DNA from: Streptomyces sp. BHT-5-2
GTDB lineage: Bacteria; Actinomycetota; Actinomycetes; Streptomycetales; Streptomycetaceae
Reading direction: 5' to 3'
Assembly (NCBI RefSeq): GCF_019774615.1
Contig: NZ_CP081496.1
Coordinates: 2,604,001-2,668,000, forward strand
Length of the DNA: 64,000 bases
Shown piece after piece: positions 6,985-14,145 of this stretch. Under the pieces are notes generated by a model. It ran no database searches, was not told the origin of the DNA, and saw only the letters and a program-made list of their open reading frames with translations. How positions within the stretch are numbered: the stretch's first letter is position 1; the number at the start of each line of letters is the position of its first letter. The translations under genes and the position numbers were made by a program.

Positions 6985-9654
6985 GTGAGCGAGATGTCAT
7001 CCGGCGGGGTGGTACCCGCGCAGAACGGCGGCCGGGGCGGTGCGGACGACCGGGCGGACCCCGGCGAACGCCGCCATGCCCGCGAGCCGCAGGGTGCGCC
7101 GGTATGGCAGAGCAGCCGCCCCGGATCGATCTACGACTACATCAAGGTCGCCTCGTTCTCCCTCGGGCCCGACGGGCGCATCGACCAGTGGAGCGAGCGG
7201 GCCGCGCAGATGCTCGGCATCCCCGCCCGCCTCGCCCTCGGCAAGGACCCCGTCGAGGCGTTCGTGCCCGGCGAGTTCCGCGAGACCGGGCGCCGCAAGG
7301 TGTCCGAGATCCTCGACGGCCGGGAGTGGACCGGCCTGGTGCCCTACCGCAGGGAGGAGGGCCGGGCGGCCGAGGGGCTCGCCGAGATCTATGTGATGCC
7401 GGCGGAGAACGAGGACGGCGAACGCGGCGCGGTCTGCCTGGTCGTCGACGTCCGGGCGCTCCGCGGCATCGAGACCGACCTCGCCGCCGCGCAGGCCGTT
7501 TTCGGTCAATCCCCCATGGGCTTCACCCTGTTCGGCACCGACCTGCGGCTGCTGCGGGTCAACGAGCGGTTCGCCACCGTCTTCGGCGGCCCGGCGAGCA
7601 GGTACCGCGGCGGCACCCCGCACGACTTCCTGCCGCGTCCCGAGGCCGAGCGGATGACCGCCGCGCTGCGCCGGGTCCTGGAGACCGGCGAACCGGTCAG
7701 CGAGATGCAGCTGGTGGGCCATGTGCCCGGCGAGGACGACCGCCGCCGCTGGTCGGTCTCGCTCTACCGGCTGCACGGCGCCAGCGGCCGCCCCATCGGC
7801 GTCGCCGCGCTCGCCTCCGACGTCACCGGCCGCCGCCGCGCCGAACGCGAGGCCGCCAACGCCCGCCGCAACCTCGCGCTGCTCAACGAGGCCGGCGCCC
7901 GGATAGGCAACTCCCTCGACCTGGAGACCACCGCCCGCACCCTGCTCGACGTCGCGGTACCGCAGTTCTGCGACCTGGCGTCGGTCGACCTCTACCAGGG
8001 GCTGCTGGCCGGCGACGAGGGGCAGCCCGGGATGAGCGACGGCAGCGCGGAGCTGCGCCGGGTCGCCTTCGCCAGCGCGGTCTCCGACGTCCCGCTCCCG
8101 GCCGGCGCCCCCGAGGAGACGCCGGTCGCGGTCGGCGCCGTGCACCGCTACCCGTTCAACTCCCCGTGCGCGGCGGCCCTGCGCACCGCCCAGGCGCAGA
8201 TCATCCCCGGCCGGGAGAGCGACGACGGGCCGGAGCTGGGCGCGGTGGTGCACTCCACCCTCGCGGTGCCGATGGTCGCCCGGGACACCGTCGTCGGCCT
8301 GGTGCAGTTCTCCCGGACGAAGGGCAGCGAGCCGTTCGGCGAGCGGGACACCGCGCTGGCGGTCGAACTGGCGGCCAGGGCCGCGGTCTGCATCGACAAC
8401 GCCCGCCTCTACCGCCGCGAGCACGAGCGCGCCCTGATACTGCAGCGCAGCCTGCTGCCGCCCGGCGACCCGGAGGCGGCCGGGCTGGACATCGCCTGCC
8501 GCTATCTGCCCGGCACCACCGCCACCGAGGTCGGCGGCGACTGGTTCGACGTCATCGAACTCCCCGGCCACCGCACCGCGTTGGTGGTCGGCGACGTGAT
8601 GGGCCGGGGACTGCGCGCCGCGGTCGCGATGGGCGAACTCCGCACCGCGGTCCGCACGTTGGCGCTGCTGGACCTGGAACCGGCGGAGGTCCTGGGGGCG
8701 CTGGACGAGATCGCGCGCGGGCTGGGCGGCAACGGCGACCGGGGGGCCATGGCGCGGACCGCGCGCAGCCGCTCCGGGGCGGCGTCCGGCGGGCCCGCCC
8801 AGGACCGCTCGGCCCGCACCGCCGACCTCTCCGAGGTCTACCTCGCCACCTGCGTCTACGCCGTCTACGACCCGATCACCCGCCGGTGCACCTTCGCCAA
8901 CGCCGGGCATCTGCCGCCGGTGCTGGTCGAGGAGGGCGAGGAGGCGCTGCTGCTGGACGTGCCGCCGGGGATGCCGCTGGGCGTCGGCGGGGAGCCGTTC
9001 GAGGAGATCGAGGTCGAGGTGCCGGACGGCGCGCTGCTCGCCCTGTACACCGACGGTCTGGTCGAGTCCCGGCACCATCCGCTGGACGAGGGGCTGCAGG
9101 CCTTCCGGCGGGCGCTCTCGGACTCCGGCCGGCCGCTGGAGGACGTCTGCGACCACGTCCTGTCCGCACTGGAGACCGGGCACGGCGAGGACGACATCGC
9201 ACTGCTGATGGCCCGGGTGCACGGGCTGCCCAAGGACGCGGTGGGCGACTGGAGCCTGGCGCCCGAGCCGCGGTCGGTGGCCCGGGCCCGTGAGCTGGCC
9301 CGCGACCAGCTCACGGACTGGGGGTTGCAGGCCCTGGTCGACACCACCGAGCTGCTGGTCAGCGAGCTGGTGACGAACGCCCTGCGGCACGGGCAGGGCG
9401 AGATCCGGCTGCGGCTGCTGCTGGACCGGACGCTGGTCTGCGAGGTCTGGGACGCCGATCTGGCCCAGCCGCGGCGGCGCCGGGCCCGGGACACCGACGA
9501 GGGCGGCCGCGGTCTGCAGCTGGTCGGGCTGCTGAGCGAGGGCTGGGGCAGCCGGCGCACCCCGCGCGGCAAGACCGTCTGGTTCGAACTCGCGCTGCCG
9601 AACGGCGACGCGGCGCCGGTGGACCCGGCGGAGGCACTGCTGAGCCTGTTCTGA
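6985..9654 (+). CDS. PAS-PAS-GAF-PP2C (SpoIIE)-HATPase fusion regulator
   Basis: An 889-residue soluble multi-domain regulator. In order: a PAS domain at about 45-150 (DGRIDQWSERAAQMLG), a second PAS at about 165-285 (FGQSPMGFTLFGTDLRLL), a GAF domain at about 305-475, a SpoIIE-type PP2C Ser/Thr phosphatase at about 495-745, and a C-terminal RsbW-like ATPase at about 765-885. Phosphatase metal residues are present in VGGDWFDV, VGDVMGRG, LYTDGLVE and GEDDIALL. The ATPase has ELLVSELVTNALRHG and GGRGLQLVG. Carrying both the phosphatase and the kinase-like domain of a partner switch, it could set the phosphorylation state of an anti-anti-sigma protein in response to PAS/GAF ligands. GTG start with GGAGGGGAC upstream. 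A Ser/Arg/Ala-rich insert interrupts the PP2C domain around residues 585-615. Confidence 0.88.
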   Translation: MSEMSSGGVVPAQNGGRGGADDRADPGERRHAREPQGAPVWQSSRPGSIYDYIKVASFSLGPDGRIDQWSERAAQMLGIPARLALGKDPVEAFVPGEFRETGRRKVSEILDGREWTGLVPYRREEGRAAEGLAEIYVMPAENEDGERGAVCLVVDVRALRGIETDLAAAQAVFGQSPMGFTLFGTDLRLLRVNERFATVFGGPASRYRGGTPHDFLPRPEAERMTAALRRVLETGEPVSEMQLVGHVPGEDDRRRWSVSLYRLHGASGRPIGVAALASDVTGRRRAEREAANARRNLALLNEAGARIGNSLDLETTARTLLDVAVPQFCDLASVDLYQGLLAGDEGQPGMSDGSAELRRVAFASAVSDVPLPAGAPEETPVAVGAVHRYPFNSPCAAALRTAQAQIIPGRESDDGPELGAVVHSTLAVPMVARDTVVGLVQFSRTKGSEPFGERDTALAVELAARAAVCIDNARLYRREHERALILQRSLLPPGDPEAAGLDIACRYLPGTTATEVGGDWFDVIELPGHRTALVVGDVMGRGLRAAVAMGELRTAVRTLALLDLEPAEVLGALDEIARGLGGNGDRGAMARTARSRSGAASGGPAQDRSARTADLSEVYLATCVYAVYDPITRRCTFANAGHLPPVLVEEGEEALLLDVPPGMPLGVGGEPFEEIEVEVPDGALLALYTDGLVESRHHPLDEGLQAFRRALSDSGRPLEDVCDHVLSALETGHGEDDIALLMARVHGLPKDAVGDWSLAPEPRSVARARELARDQLTDWGLQALVDTTELLVSELVTNALRHGQGEIRLRLLLDRTLVCEVWDADLAQPRRRRARDTDEGGRGLQLVGLLSEGWGSRRTPRGKTVWFELALPNGDAAPVDPAEALLSLF

Positions 9655-9781
9655 GGGGCACCCACGGGGCGGCGCGGGAGGCGCCGGTGTCATAGAAGCC
9701 CAGAAGCCGCCCCACCCCGGCCAGGCTCCGTAGAGCCCTGACGGGGATGGGGCCTTGCGACGTCCCTACCGGCCTGATGGC

Positions 9782-9943
9782 TCACTTCTCCGGCGTGGGC
9801 TGTCGCCCCTTCGCCCGGCAGATCGCACACGGATCCGGACACGACGGCACCGGATCCCCAGGGGGCACGCAGATGACGCCGTCACCCGTCGCCACCAGCG
9901 GCGGCCGCAGCTCCGGCGGCCTCAACCGGGCCCGCTCGCTCAC
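9782..9943 (-). CDS. Cysteine-containing microprotein, second of a coupled pair
   Basis: A 53-residue protein starting from GTG at 9941-9943, which overlaps the TGA stop of the preceding small gene as GTGA. It begins VSERARLRPPELRPP and carries a compact cysteine motif near the C-terminus, C-x3-C-x2-C within CPDPCAICRAKG, plus one more cysteine in GVICVPPGDP. The arrangement could bind a metal such as zinc. No known domain is recognised. It is co-transcribed with the microprotein upstream and divergent from an HTH/TPR regulator, an association I recall from other Streptomyces genomes. Being this short and unannotated in most pipelines, its reality rests on the coupled start and the cysteine pattern. 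Confidence 0.6.
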   Translation of the reverse strand: MSERARLRPPELRPPLVATGDGVICVPPGDPVPSCPDPCAICRAKGRQPTPEK

Positions 9944-10137
9944 GACTTCGCTCCCCACGCGTGGGGATGGCGGCGCATCTCGACGTTGCGGTCGATCACC
10001 GCCGCCTTGTCTCCGGCGGAACGCGCCACCGCACGCTGCTCGGCCAGGGCGGCGCACACGTCGCACCCGGTAACCGGCGCGGGCTCCGGCACCGGAAACG
10101 GGTCCGGCAGGTGAACGGGTCGGCAGTTACGGGGCAT
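9940..10137 (-). CDS. Conserved small CxxC protein next to HTH/TPR regulator
   Basis: A 65-residue protein starting MPRNCRPVHLPDPFP, followed by TGCDVCAALAEQRAVARS and ending in VEMRRHPHAWGAKS. The CDVC pair and the NVEMRRHPH end match, from memory, a family of 60-70 residue Streptomyces proteins that sit beside XRE/TPR regulators. The ATG at 10135-10137 has GGTGAG upstream. It is divergent from the regulator by 374 bp. Function is unknown; the CxxC and a central Ala/Arg-rich helix suggest a small metal- or protein-binding adaptor (inference). The gene overlaps the next microprotein by 4 bases, so the two are translated together. Confidence 0.72.
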   Translation of the reverse strand: MPRNCRPVHLPDPFPVPEPAPVTGCDVCAALAEQRAVARSAGDKAAVIDRNVEMRRHPHAWGAKS

Positions 10138-10511
10138 CAACTCACCACCCCCACACCGTGGATCCAGCGCGGCCCGGCGCCGATCCCGTGCGCCGCGAGC
10201 CACAGCGCGCACCGTCGCCCCCGCTGCTCCCGCCTTTTCCGCCGACGGACAGCGACGGTTACGGTGCCGGCGGACCGGTGACGCCCCTGCGCGGGCAGTA
10301 CCAGCCGCAACAGCAGTTCGAAGATCCACGCGCTATGTTTGCGCATGCCGTCAACCTCCCAGGGTTGGTGGCCATGCCCCCGGGCCGGTCGGACGGTCGC
10401 GGGGGTCTGTTGATGGCAGAAACCTCATCGAACCGTTGGGGGCATATCTGGGAGAGGAGCCGCACGGGGGGCCAGGGAGGGGCCACACTGGAGGGGAGAG
10501 GGGGCCAGCGC
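10138..10511. other. Gene-free 374-bp divergent region of the HTH/TPR module
   Basis: This separates the microprotein pair from the HTH/TPR regulator. An open frame in phase with the regulator runs through it, but its codon use and composition do not look coding and the family normally starts at MSDDRRRQFG. The right part contains purine-rich runs (GGAGGGGAGAGGGGG, about 10490-10505) that include the regulator's ribosome-binding site. I see no perfect palindrome of 10 bp or more. Confidence 0.4.
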
Positions 10512-11759
10512 GTGAGTGATGACCGGCGACGGCAGTTCGGCGCGTACTTGGCACGGCTGAGACGGGATGCGCACAAGAGTCAACGGCAGCTCGCTGCGAT
10601 GCTGTGTGCGGTCTCCGGCACGCAGTCCGTCACGAGGAACGAGGTGTCCCGGTGGGAGCGCGGAGAGCGCATCCCGGATTCCTGGCTTCAGTTCATCGCG
10701 AAAGTCCTGGGTGTCCCCCGTGGGGAGCTGGAGCGGGCTGCCGGCTACGTCCGAGGCGAGTCGGGCGGACCGCCGTTCGGGGCCGCCGTGGTCCTCGCTG
10801 AGCTGATCCCGCCAGGCGACTCACTGGGGTCACTCGACGCACGGTCGGGTCGCCGCGTCGGCCGGGAGGAAGTAGCGAGCCTTACTGCCCGCGTCCACGG
10901 CTTTCGGCTCGCTGATGACGTGCTCGCCGGGGGCGACCTGATGGCCCCCGTGTTCCGCGAACTCAATGCCGCGTTGCGGCTGTATCGCGAGGGCATTCAC
11001 AGGGAAGCAGTCGGCAGCGCGCTGCTGTCCCAGATTGGCGAACTGGCCCAGATCGCCGGTTGGATCGCCAGCGATGCCGGGCAGCACGCGCAGGCTGAAC
11101 GCGCTTACCGCATCGGGATCGAAGCGGCGCGGCAGGCGAACGACGGCCCCTTGGTCGCAAACGTAGCGGGAAGTCTTGCCTACCAGTTCAGCAACACCGG
11201 ACAGGAACGCGCGGGTGTTGATCTCTCCCGTGCTGCACTTGACGAAGCTGGGCCCGACGCTCCGCCCAAGGCGCGTGCCCTGTTCTTCGACCGGGTCGCG
11301 TGGGCCCACACGCGCGCCGGAGAGGCACAACCCGCCATGCAGGCACTCGGACAGGCACACGATGCACTGACAGAGGCAGACGAAGGCGAGGCGCCCGCGT
11401 GGGCGTACTGGGTGAGCAGGGAAGAGTTGGAGGTCATGGATGCCCGGGTCTTCACTGAGCTGCACCGCCCGCTGCGAGCCGTCCCGCTGTTGACCGATGC
11501 CCTCAGTCGCTATGACGCCACGCACGCCCGGGAGGTGGCGCTGTACCGGTCGTGGCTCGCCATGGCTCTCGCTGACGCCAACGAACCCGAGCAGGCAGCG
11601 GAGGAAGCCCGACGCGTTGTGTCCGTTTCCGCGGACATGACCAGCGACCGCATCGCTTCGCGTGCCCGCGTCGTACTCCGCCGGCTTCAGGGTTTCGGGG
11701 AAGTGCCGGAAGTCCGTGACGTGCTTCATGACCACGGGCATCTGCTGAGCAGTGCCTAG
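10512..11759 (+). CDS. XRE-type HTH regulator with TPR domain
   Basis: A 415-residue protein. Residues about 8-80 are a Cro/C1-type HTH (LRRDAHKSQRQLAA, then TRNEVSRWERGERIPD). The rest is helical repeat sequence of TPR type, with recurring segments such as GWIASDAGQHAQAERAYRIG and ARALFFDRVAWAHTRAGE, as in peptide-responsive or protein-responsive regulators. This architecture is common in Streptomyces. Start is the GTG at 10512-10514 after GGAGGGGAGAGG. The gene is less GC-biased than its neighbours, with more T- and A-ending codons, consistent with later acquisition. It is divergent from two coupled microproteins and followed by a strong hairpin terminator shared with the convergent amidohydrolase. 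Effector and targets are unknown. Confidence 0.85.
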   Translation: MSDDRRRQFGAYLARLRRDAHKSQRQLAAMLCAVSGTQSVTRNEVSRWERGERIPDSWLQFIAKVLGVPRGELERAAGYVRGESGGPPFGAAVVLAELIPPGDSLGSLDARSGRRVGREEVASLTARVHGFRLADDVLAGGDLMAPVFRELNAALRLYREGIHREAVGSALLSQIGELAQIAGWIASDAGQHAQAERAYRIGIEAARQANDGPLVANVAGSLAYQFSNTGQERAGVDLSRAALDEAGPDAPPKARALFFDRVAWAHTRAGEAQPAMQALGQAHDALTEADEGEAPAWAYWVSREELEVMDARVFTELHRPLRAVPLLTDALSRYDATHAREVALYRSWLAMALADANEPEQAAEEARRVVSVSADMTSDRIASRARVVLRRLQGFGEVPEVRDVLHDHGHLLSSA

Positions 11760-11786
11760 GCCGCTGCCCTGTAGAGGGCAGCGGCC
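11759..11786. terminator. Bidirectional terminator, 12-bp perfect stem
   Basis: GGCCGCTGCCCT (11759-11770), loop GTAG, AGGGCAGCGGCC (11775-11786). The stem begins at the last base of the regulator stop codon and lies between two convergent genes, so it can serve both. A second, imperfect hairpin (CCGTA...TACGG with GGGG/CCCC) follows at about 11787-11807. Confidence 0.85.
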
Positions 11787-11838
11787 CCGTAGGGGAACCC
11801 CGTACGGGCCGCGGGCCGTGGCGGGCGTCCCGGACGCG

Positions 11839-13242
11839 TCAGGCGTCCCGGACGTGGCGGGCCGCCAACTCCGCCTCGTGGACGACGTGTTCGACATCGA
11901 CGTGCAGCAGCTCGCCGTGCGCCTTGCGCAGCCGGCCGTCGACGAAGACCTCGCCGACGTTCGGCGGCTGGCCGTTGAGGACGATCTGGCTGGTCCAGTC
12001 GAAGCGCGGGGCGAAGTTGAGCGTGCCGGGGTCCAGGACGACGACGTCGGCGCGCTTGCCGGGTGTCAGCGAGCCGACCCGGTCCGCCATCCCGATGGCC
12101 TCCGCGCCGCCCAGGGTCGCCATCCGCAGCACCGCCGGGATGGTCGGGTGGATCCCGGCGTCCTCGTGGCGGGCCCGCTGGAGGCCGACCGCCGCCTTCA
12201 TCACGTTGAACATGTCCGAGGTGTCGTTGGTCCCGCCGTCGTGCCCGAGCCCGGCCCGGACACCGTGCCGGTGGAACGCCGGCAGCGGGCAGATGCCGGA
12301 CGCCAGCCGCATGTTGCTCAGCGGGCAGTGCGCGATCCGCACGTCGTGCTCGCCGGTCAGCGCGATCTCCTCGTCGGTGAGGTGGATCGCGTGGTTCATC
12401 AGCAGGTCCGGGCCGAACGCGCCGATCTCGCGCAGCGAGCGGATCGGGTCGTCCCGGCGGTCGACCTTGTTCTCCAGGACGTGCGAGTTGAACATCACGC
12501 CCAGGTCGCGGGCGATCTCGTACAGCGCGCGCAGGTCCTTCAGCCGGCCCATTCCGGCCTGCGCCGCGACCTGGACGGAGGCCAGCGGCAGCGGGTCCAG
12601 GAAGTCCTTCTTGACCCTGGGGAGCAGCGGGGCGTCGGCGGCGCTCTGCGTGGCGGCGTAGACGAAGCGCAGCCCGGCGTCGTCCAGTGCCCGGACGTAG
12701 CGCTCGCTGGTGTCGTAGGGGATGGGGTGGACCCAGTCGACGACGGTGGTGACGCCCGCCTGGAGGGCGTCGAGCGCGGCGAGGTGGACGAAGCGGTACA
12801 TGTCCTGCGGGTCGATCCTGGGCAGCGCGACGCGGCTGCAGTCGCGCATCCAGCCGTAGAGGTCCTCGTTCGCACAGCCGCCGCGGATGCTGGACTGCCA
12901 CAGGTGGTTGTGCAGGTCGACGAAGCCCGGCAGCACGATCCGGCCGCGGCTGTCCAGGACGCGGGCGCCGTCCGGGGCGGCGAGGCCGCGGCCGACGGCG
13001 GCGACGGTGCCGTCCCGCAGCAGCACGTCCACGCCGTCCGTCAGCTCCCCGAGCGGGCCCCGGCCCACTTCGGGGTCCATGGTGAGAACCAGGTCCGCGC
13101 CGCGCAGCAGCGTGGTGCGGCGCTCCCCCGGGGCCTCGTCGGGGCGGTCCCGGCCGCGTTCGGGGAAGCCGGCCGCGGCGGCCAGCGGAACGGTGCCCAG
13201 CCCGGCCAGCACGCGCCGCCGACTCAGTTTCGGAAGATTCAT
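11839..13242 (-). CDS. Exported metal-dependent amidohydrolase/deaminase
   Basis: A 467-residue amidohydrolase-superfamily protein. The N-terminus has a twin-arginine signal (SRRRVLAGLG followed by a hydrophobic Ala-rich stretch, residues 7-25), so it is probably exported folded. The TIM-barrel metal site is visible: H111 and H113 in DLHNHLW, a histidine in MFNSHVL, another in NHAIHLTDEE, and the aspartate in LGHDGGTND. The pattern resembles the TrzN/AtzB, guanine and S-adenosylhomocysteine deaminase group, which act on N-heterocycles. A Tat signal is unusual for that group and points to an extracellular substrate. A TATAAG lies 6 bases before the ATG (13249-13254), so it may be leaderless or have a very short leader. 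Confidence 0.82.
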   Translation of the reverse strand: MNLPKLSRRRVLAGLGTVPLAAAAGFPERGRDRPDEAPGERRTTLLRGADLVLTMDPEVGRGPLGELTDGVDVLLRDGTVAAVGRGLAAPDGARVLDSRGRIVLPGFVDLHNHLWQSSIRGGCANEDLYGWMRDCSRVALPRIDPQDMYRFVHLAALDALQAGVTTVVDWVHPIPYDTSERYVRALDDAGLRFVYAATQSAADAPLLPRVKKDFLDPLPLASVQVAAQAGMGRLKDLRALYEIARDLGVMFNSHVLENKVDRRDDPIRSLREIGAFGPDLLMNHAIHLTDEEIALTGEHDVRIAHCPLSNMRLASGICPLPAFHRHGVRAGLGHDGGTNDTSDMFNVMKAAVGLQRARHEDAGIHPTIPAVLRMATLGGAEAIGMADRVGSLTPGKRADVVVLDPGTLNFAPRFDWTSQIVLNGQPPNVGEVFVDGRLRKAHGELLHVDVEHVVHEAELAARHVRDA

Positions 13243-13347
13243 TCCGCTCTTATACCGCGGCCGTTCGAATGCGTCGTAAGAAGGTTTCCGGTCAAGTGAG
13301 TGCGCATCAGAAGCCGTGCTGCCACGGACACTTGGCGCTCGGGAGGA

Positions 13348-14145
13348 TCACTCCGTCCGGCGCCGGATCTTGTTCCCGAGCCACACCAGAGGGTCGTACT
13401 TGCGGTCCGCGGCGCGCTCCTTGAGCGGGATCAGCGCGTTGTCGGTGATCCGGATGTGCTCGGGGCAGACCTCCGTGCAGCACTTGGTGATGTTGCAGTA
13501 GCCGAGCCCGTGGTCGTCCTGCGCGGTGCGCCTGCGGTCCAGGCCGGCGGCCGGCGCGGCGTCCAGCGGGTGCATGTCCAGCTCGGCGATCCGCATCAGG
13601 AAGCGGGGGCCGGCGAAGGCCCGCTTGTTCTCCTCGTGGTCGCGGACCACATGGCAGGTGTTCTGGCACAGGAAGCACTCGATGCACTTGCGGAACTCCT
13701 GCGAGCGGTTCACGTCCTCCTGCTTCATCCGGTACTCGCCCGGCCCCAGGTCCTCGGGCGGGACGAACGCCGGGATTTCCCGCGCCTTGGTGTAGTTGAA
13801 GGAGACGTCGGTGACCAGGTCGCGCAGGACCGGGAAGGTCCGCATCGGGGTGATGGTGACGGTCTCGGAGCGGCCGAAGACCGACATCCGGGTCATGCAC
13901 ATCAGCCGCGGCCGCCCGTTGATCTCCGCGCTGCACGAACCGCACTTGCCCGCCTTGCAGTTCCAGCGGACCGCGAGGTCGGGCGCCTGGGTCGCCTGGA
14001 GGCGGTGGACGATGTCCAGCACCACCTCGCCCTCGTTCACCTCCACCCGGAAGTCCTCCAGCGCGCCGCCCTCCGCGTCGCCCCGCCACACCCGGAAGCG
14101 CGCCTCGTAGGCGCCGGACCGCCGCTCCGTCTGCTGCTCGCTCAC
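13348..14145 (-). CDS. sdhB: Succinate dehydrogenase iron-sulfur subunit
   Basis: A 265-residue Fe-S subunit of a succinate dehydrogenase/fumarate reductase, carrying electrons from the flavoprotein to the membrane anchor. The [2Fe-2S] ligands are in CKAGKCGSC plus a cysteine 11 residues later (RLMC). The ferredoxin-like domain has CIECFLCQNTC and CNITKCCTEVCP for the remaining two clusters, so all three clusters are accounted for. The GTG start overlaps the sdhA stop as GTGA, indicating translational coupling. Together with sdhA and the anchor it resembles, from memory, the mycobacterial Sdh1 type rather than the four-subunit SdhCDAB type. A weak hairpin (CCGTG-CTGC-CACGG, 13314-13327) follows the stop. 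Confidence 0.92.
   Translation of the reverse strand: MSEQQTERRSGAYEARFRVWRGDAEGGALEDFRVEVNEGEVVLDIVHRLQATQAPDLAVRWNCKAGKCGSCSAEINGRPRLMCMTRMSVFGRSETVTITPMRTFPVLRDLVTDVSFNYTKAREIPAFVPPEDLGPGEYRMKQEDVNRSQEFRKCIECFLCQNTCHVVRDHEENKRAFAGPRFLMRIAELDMHPLDAAPAAGLDRRRTAQDDHGLGYCNITKCCTEVCPEHIRITDNALIPLKERAADRKYDPLVWLGNKIRRRTE

Noticed and set aside
10158..10511. Upstream extension of the HTH/TPR regulator frame
   Set aside because: The extension lacks coding bias and the HTH family starts at MSDDRRRQFG with a clear ribosome-binding site at 10512.
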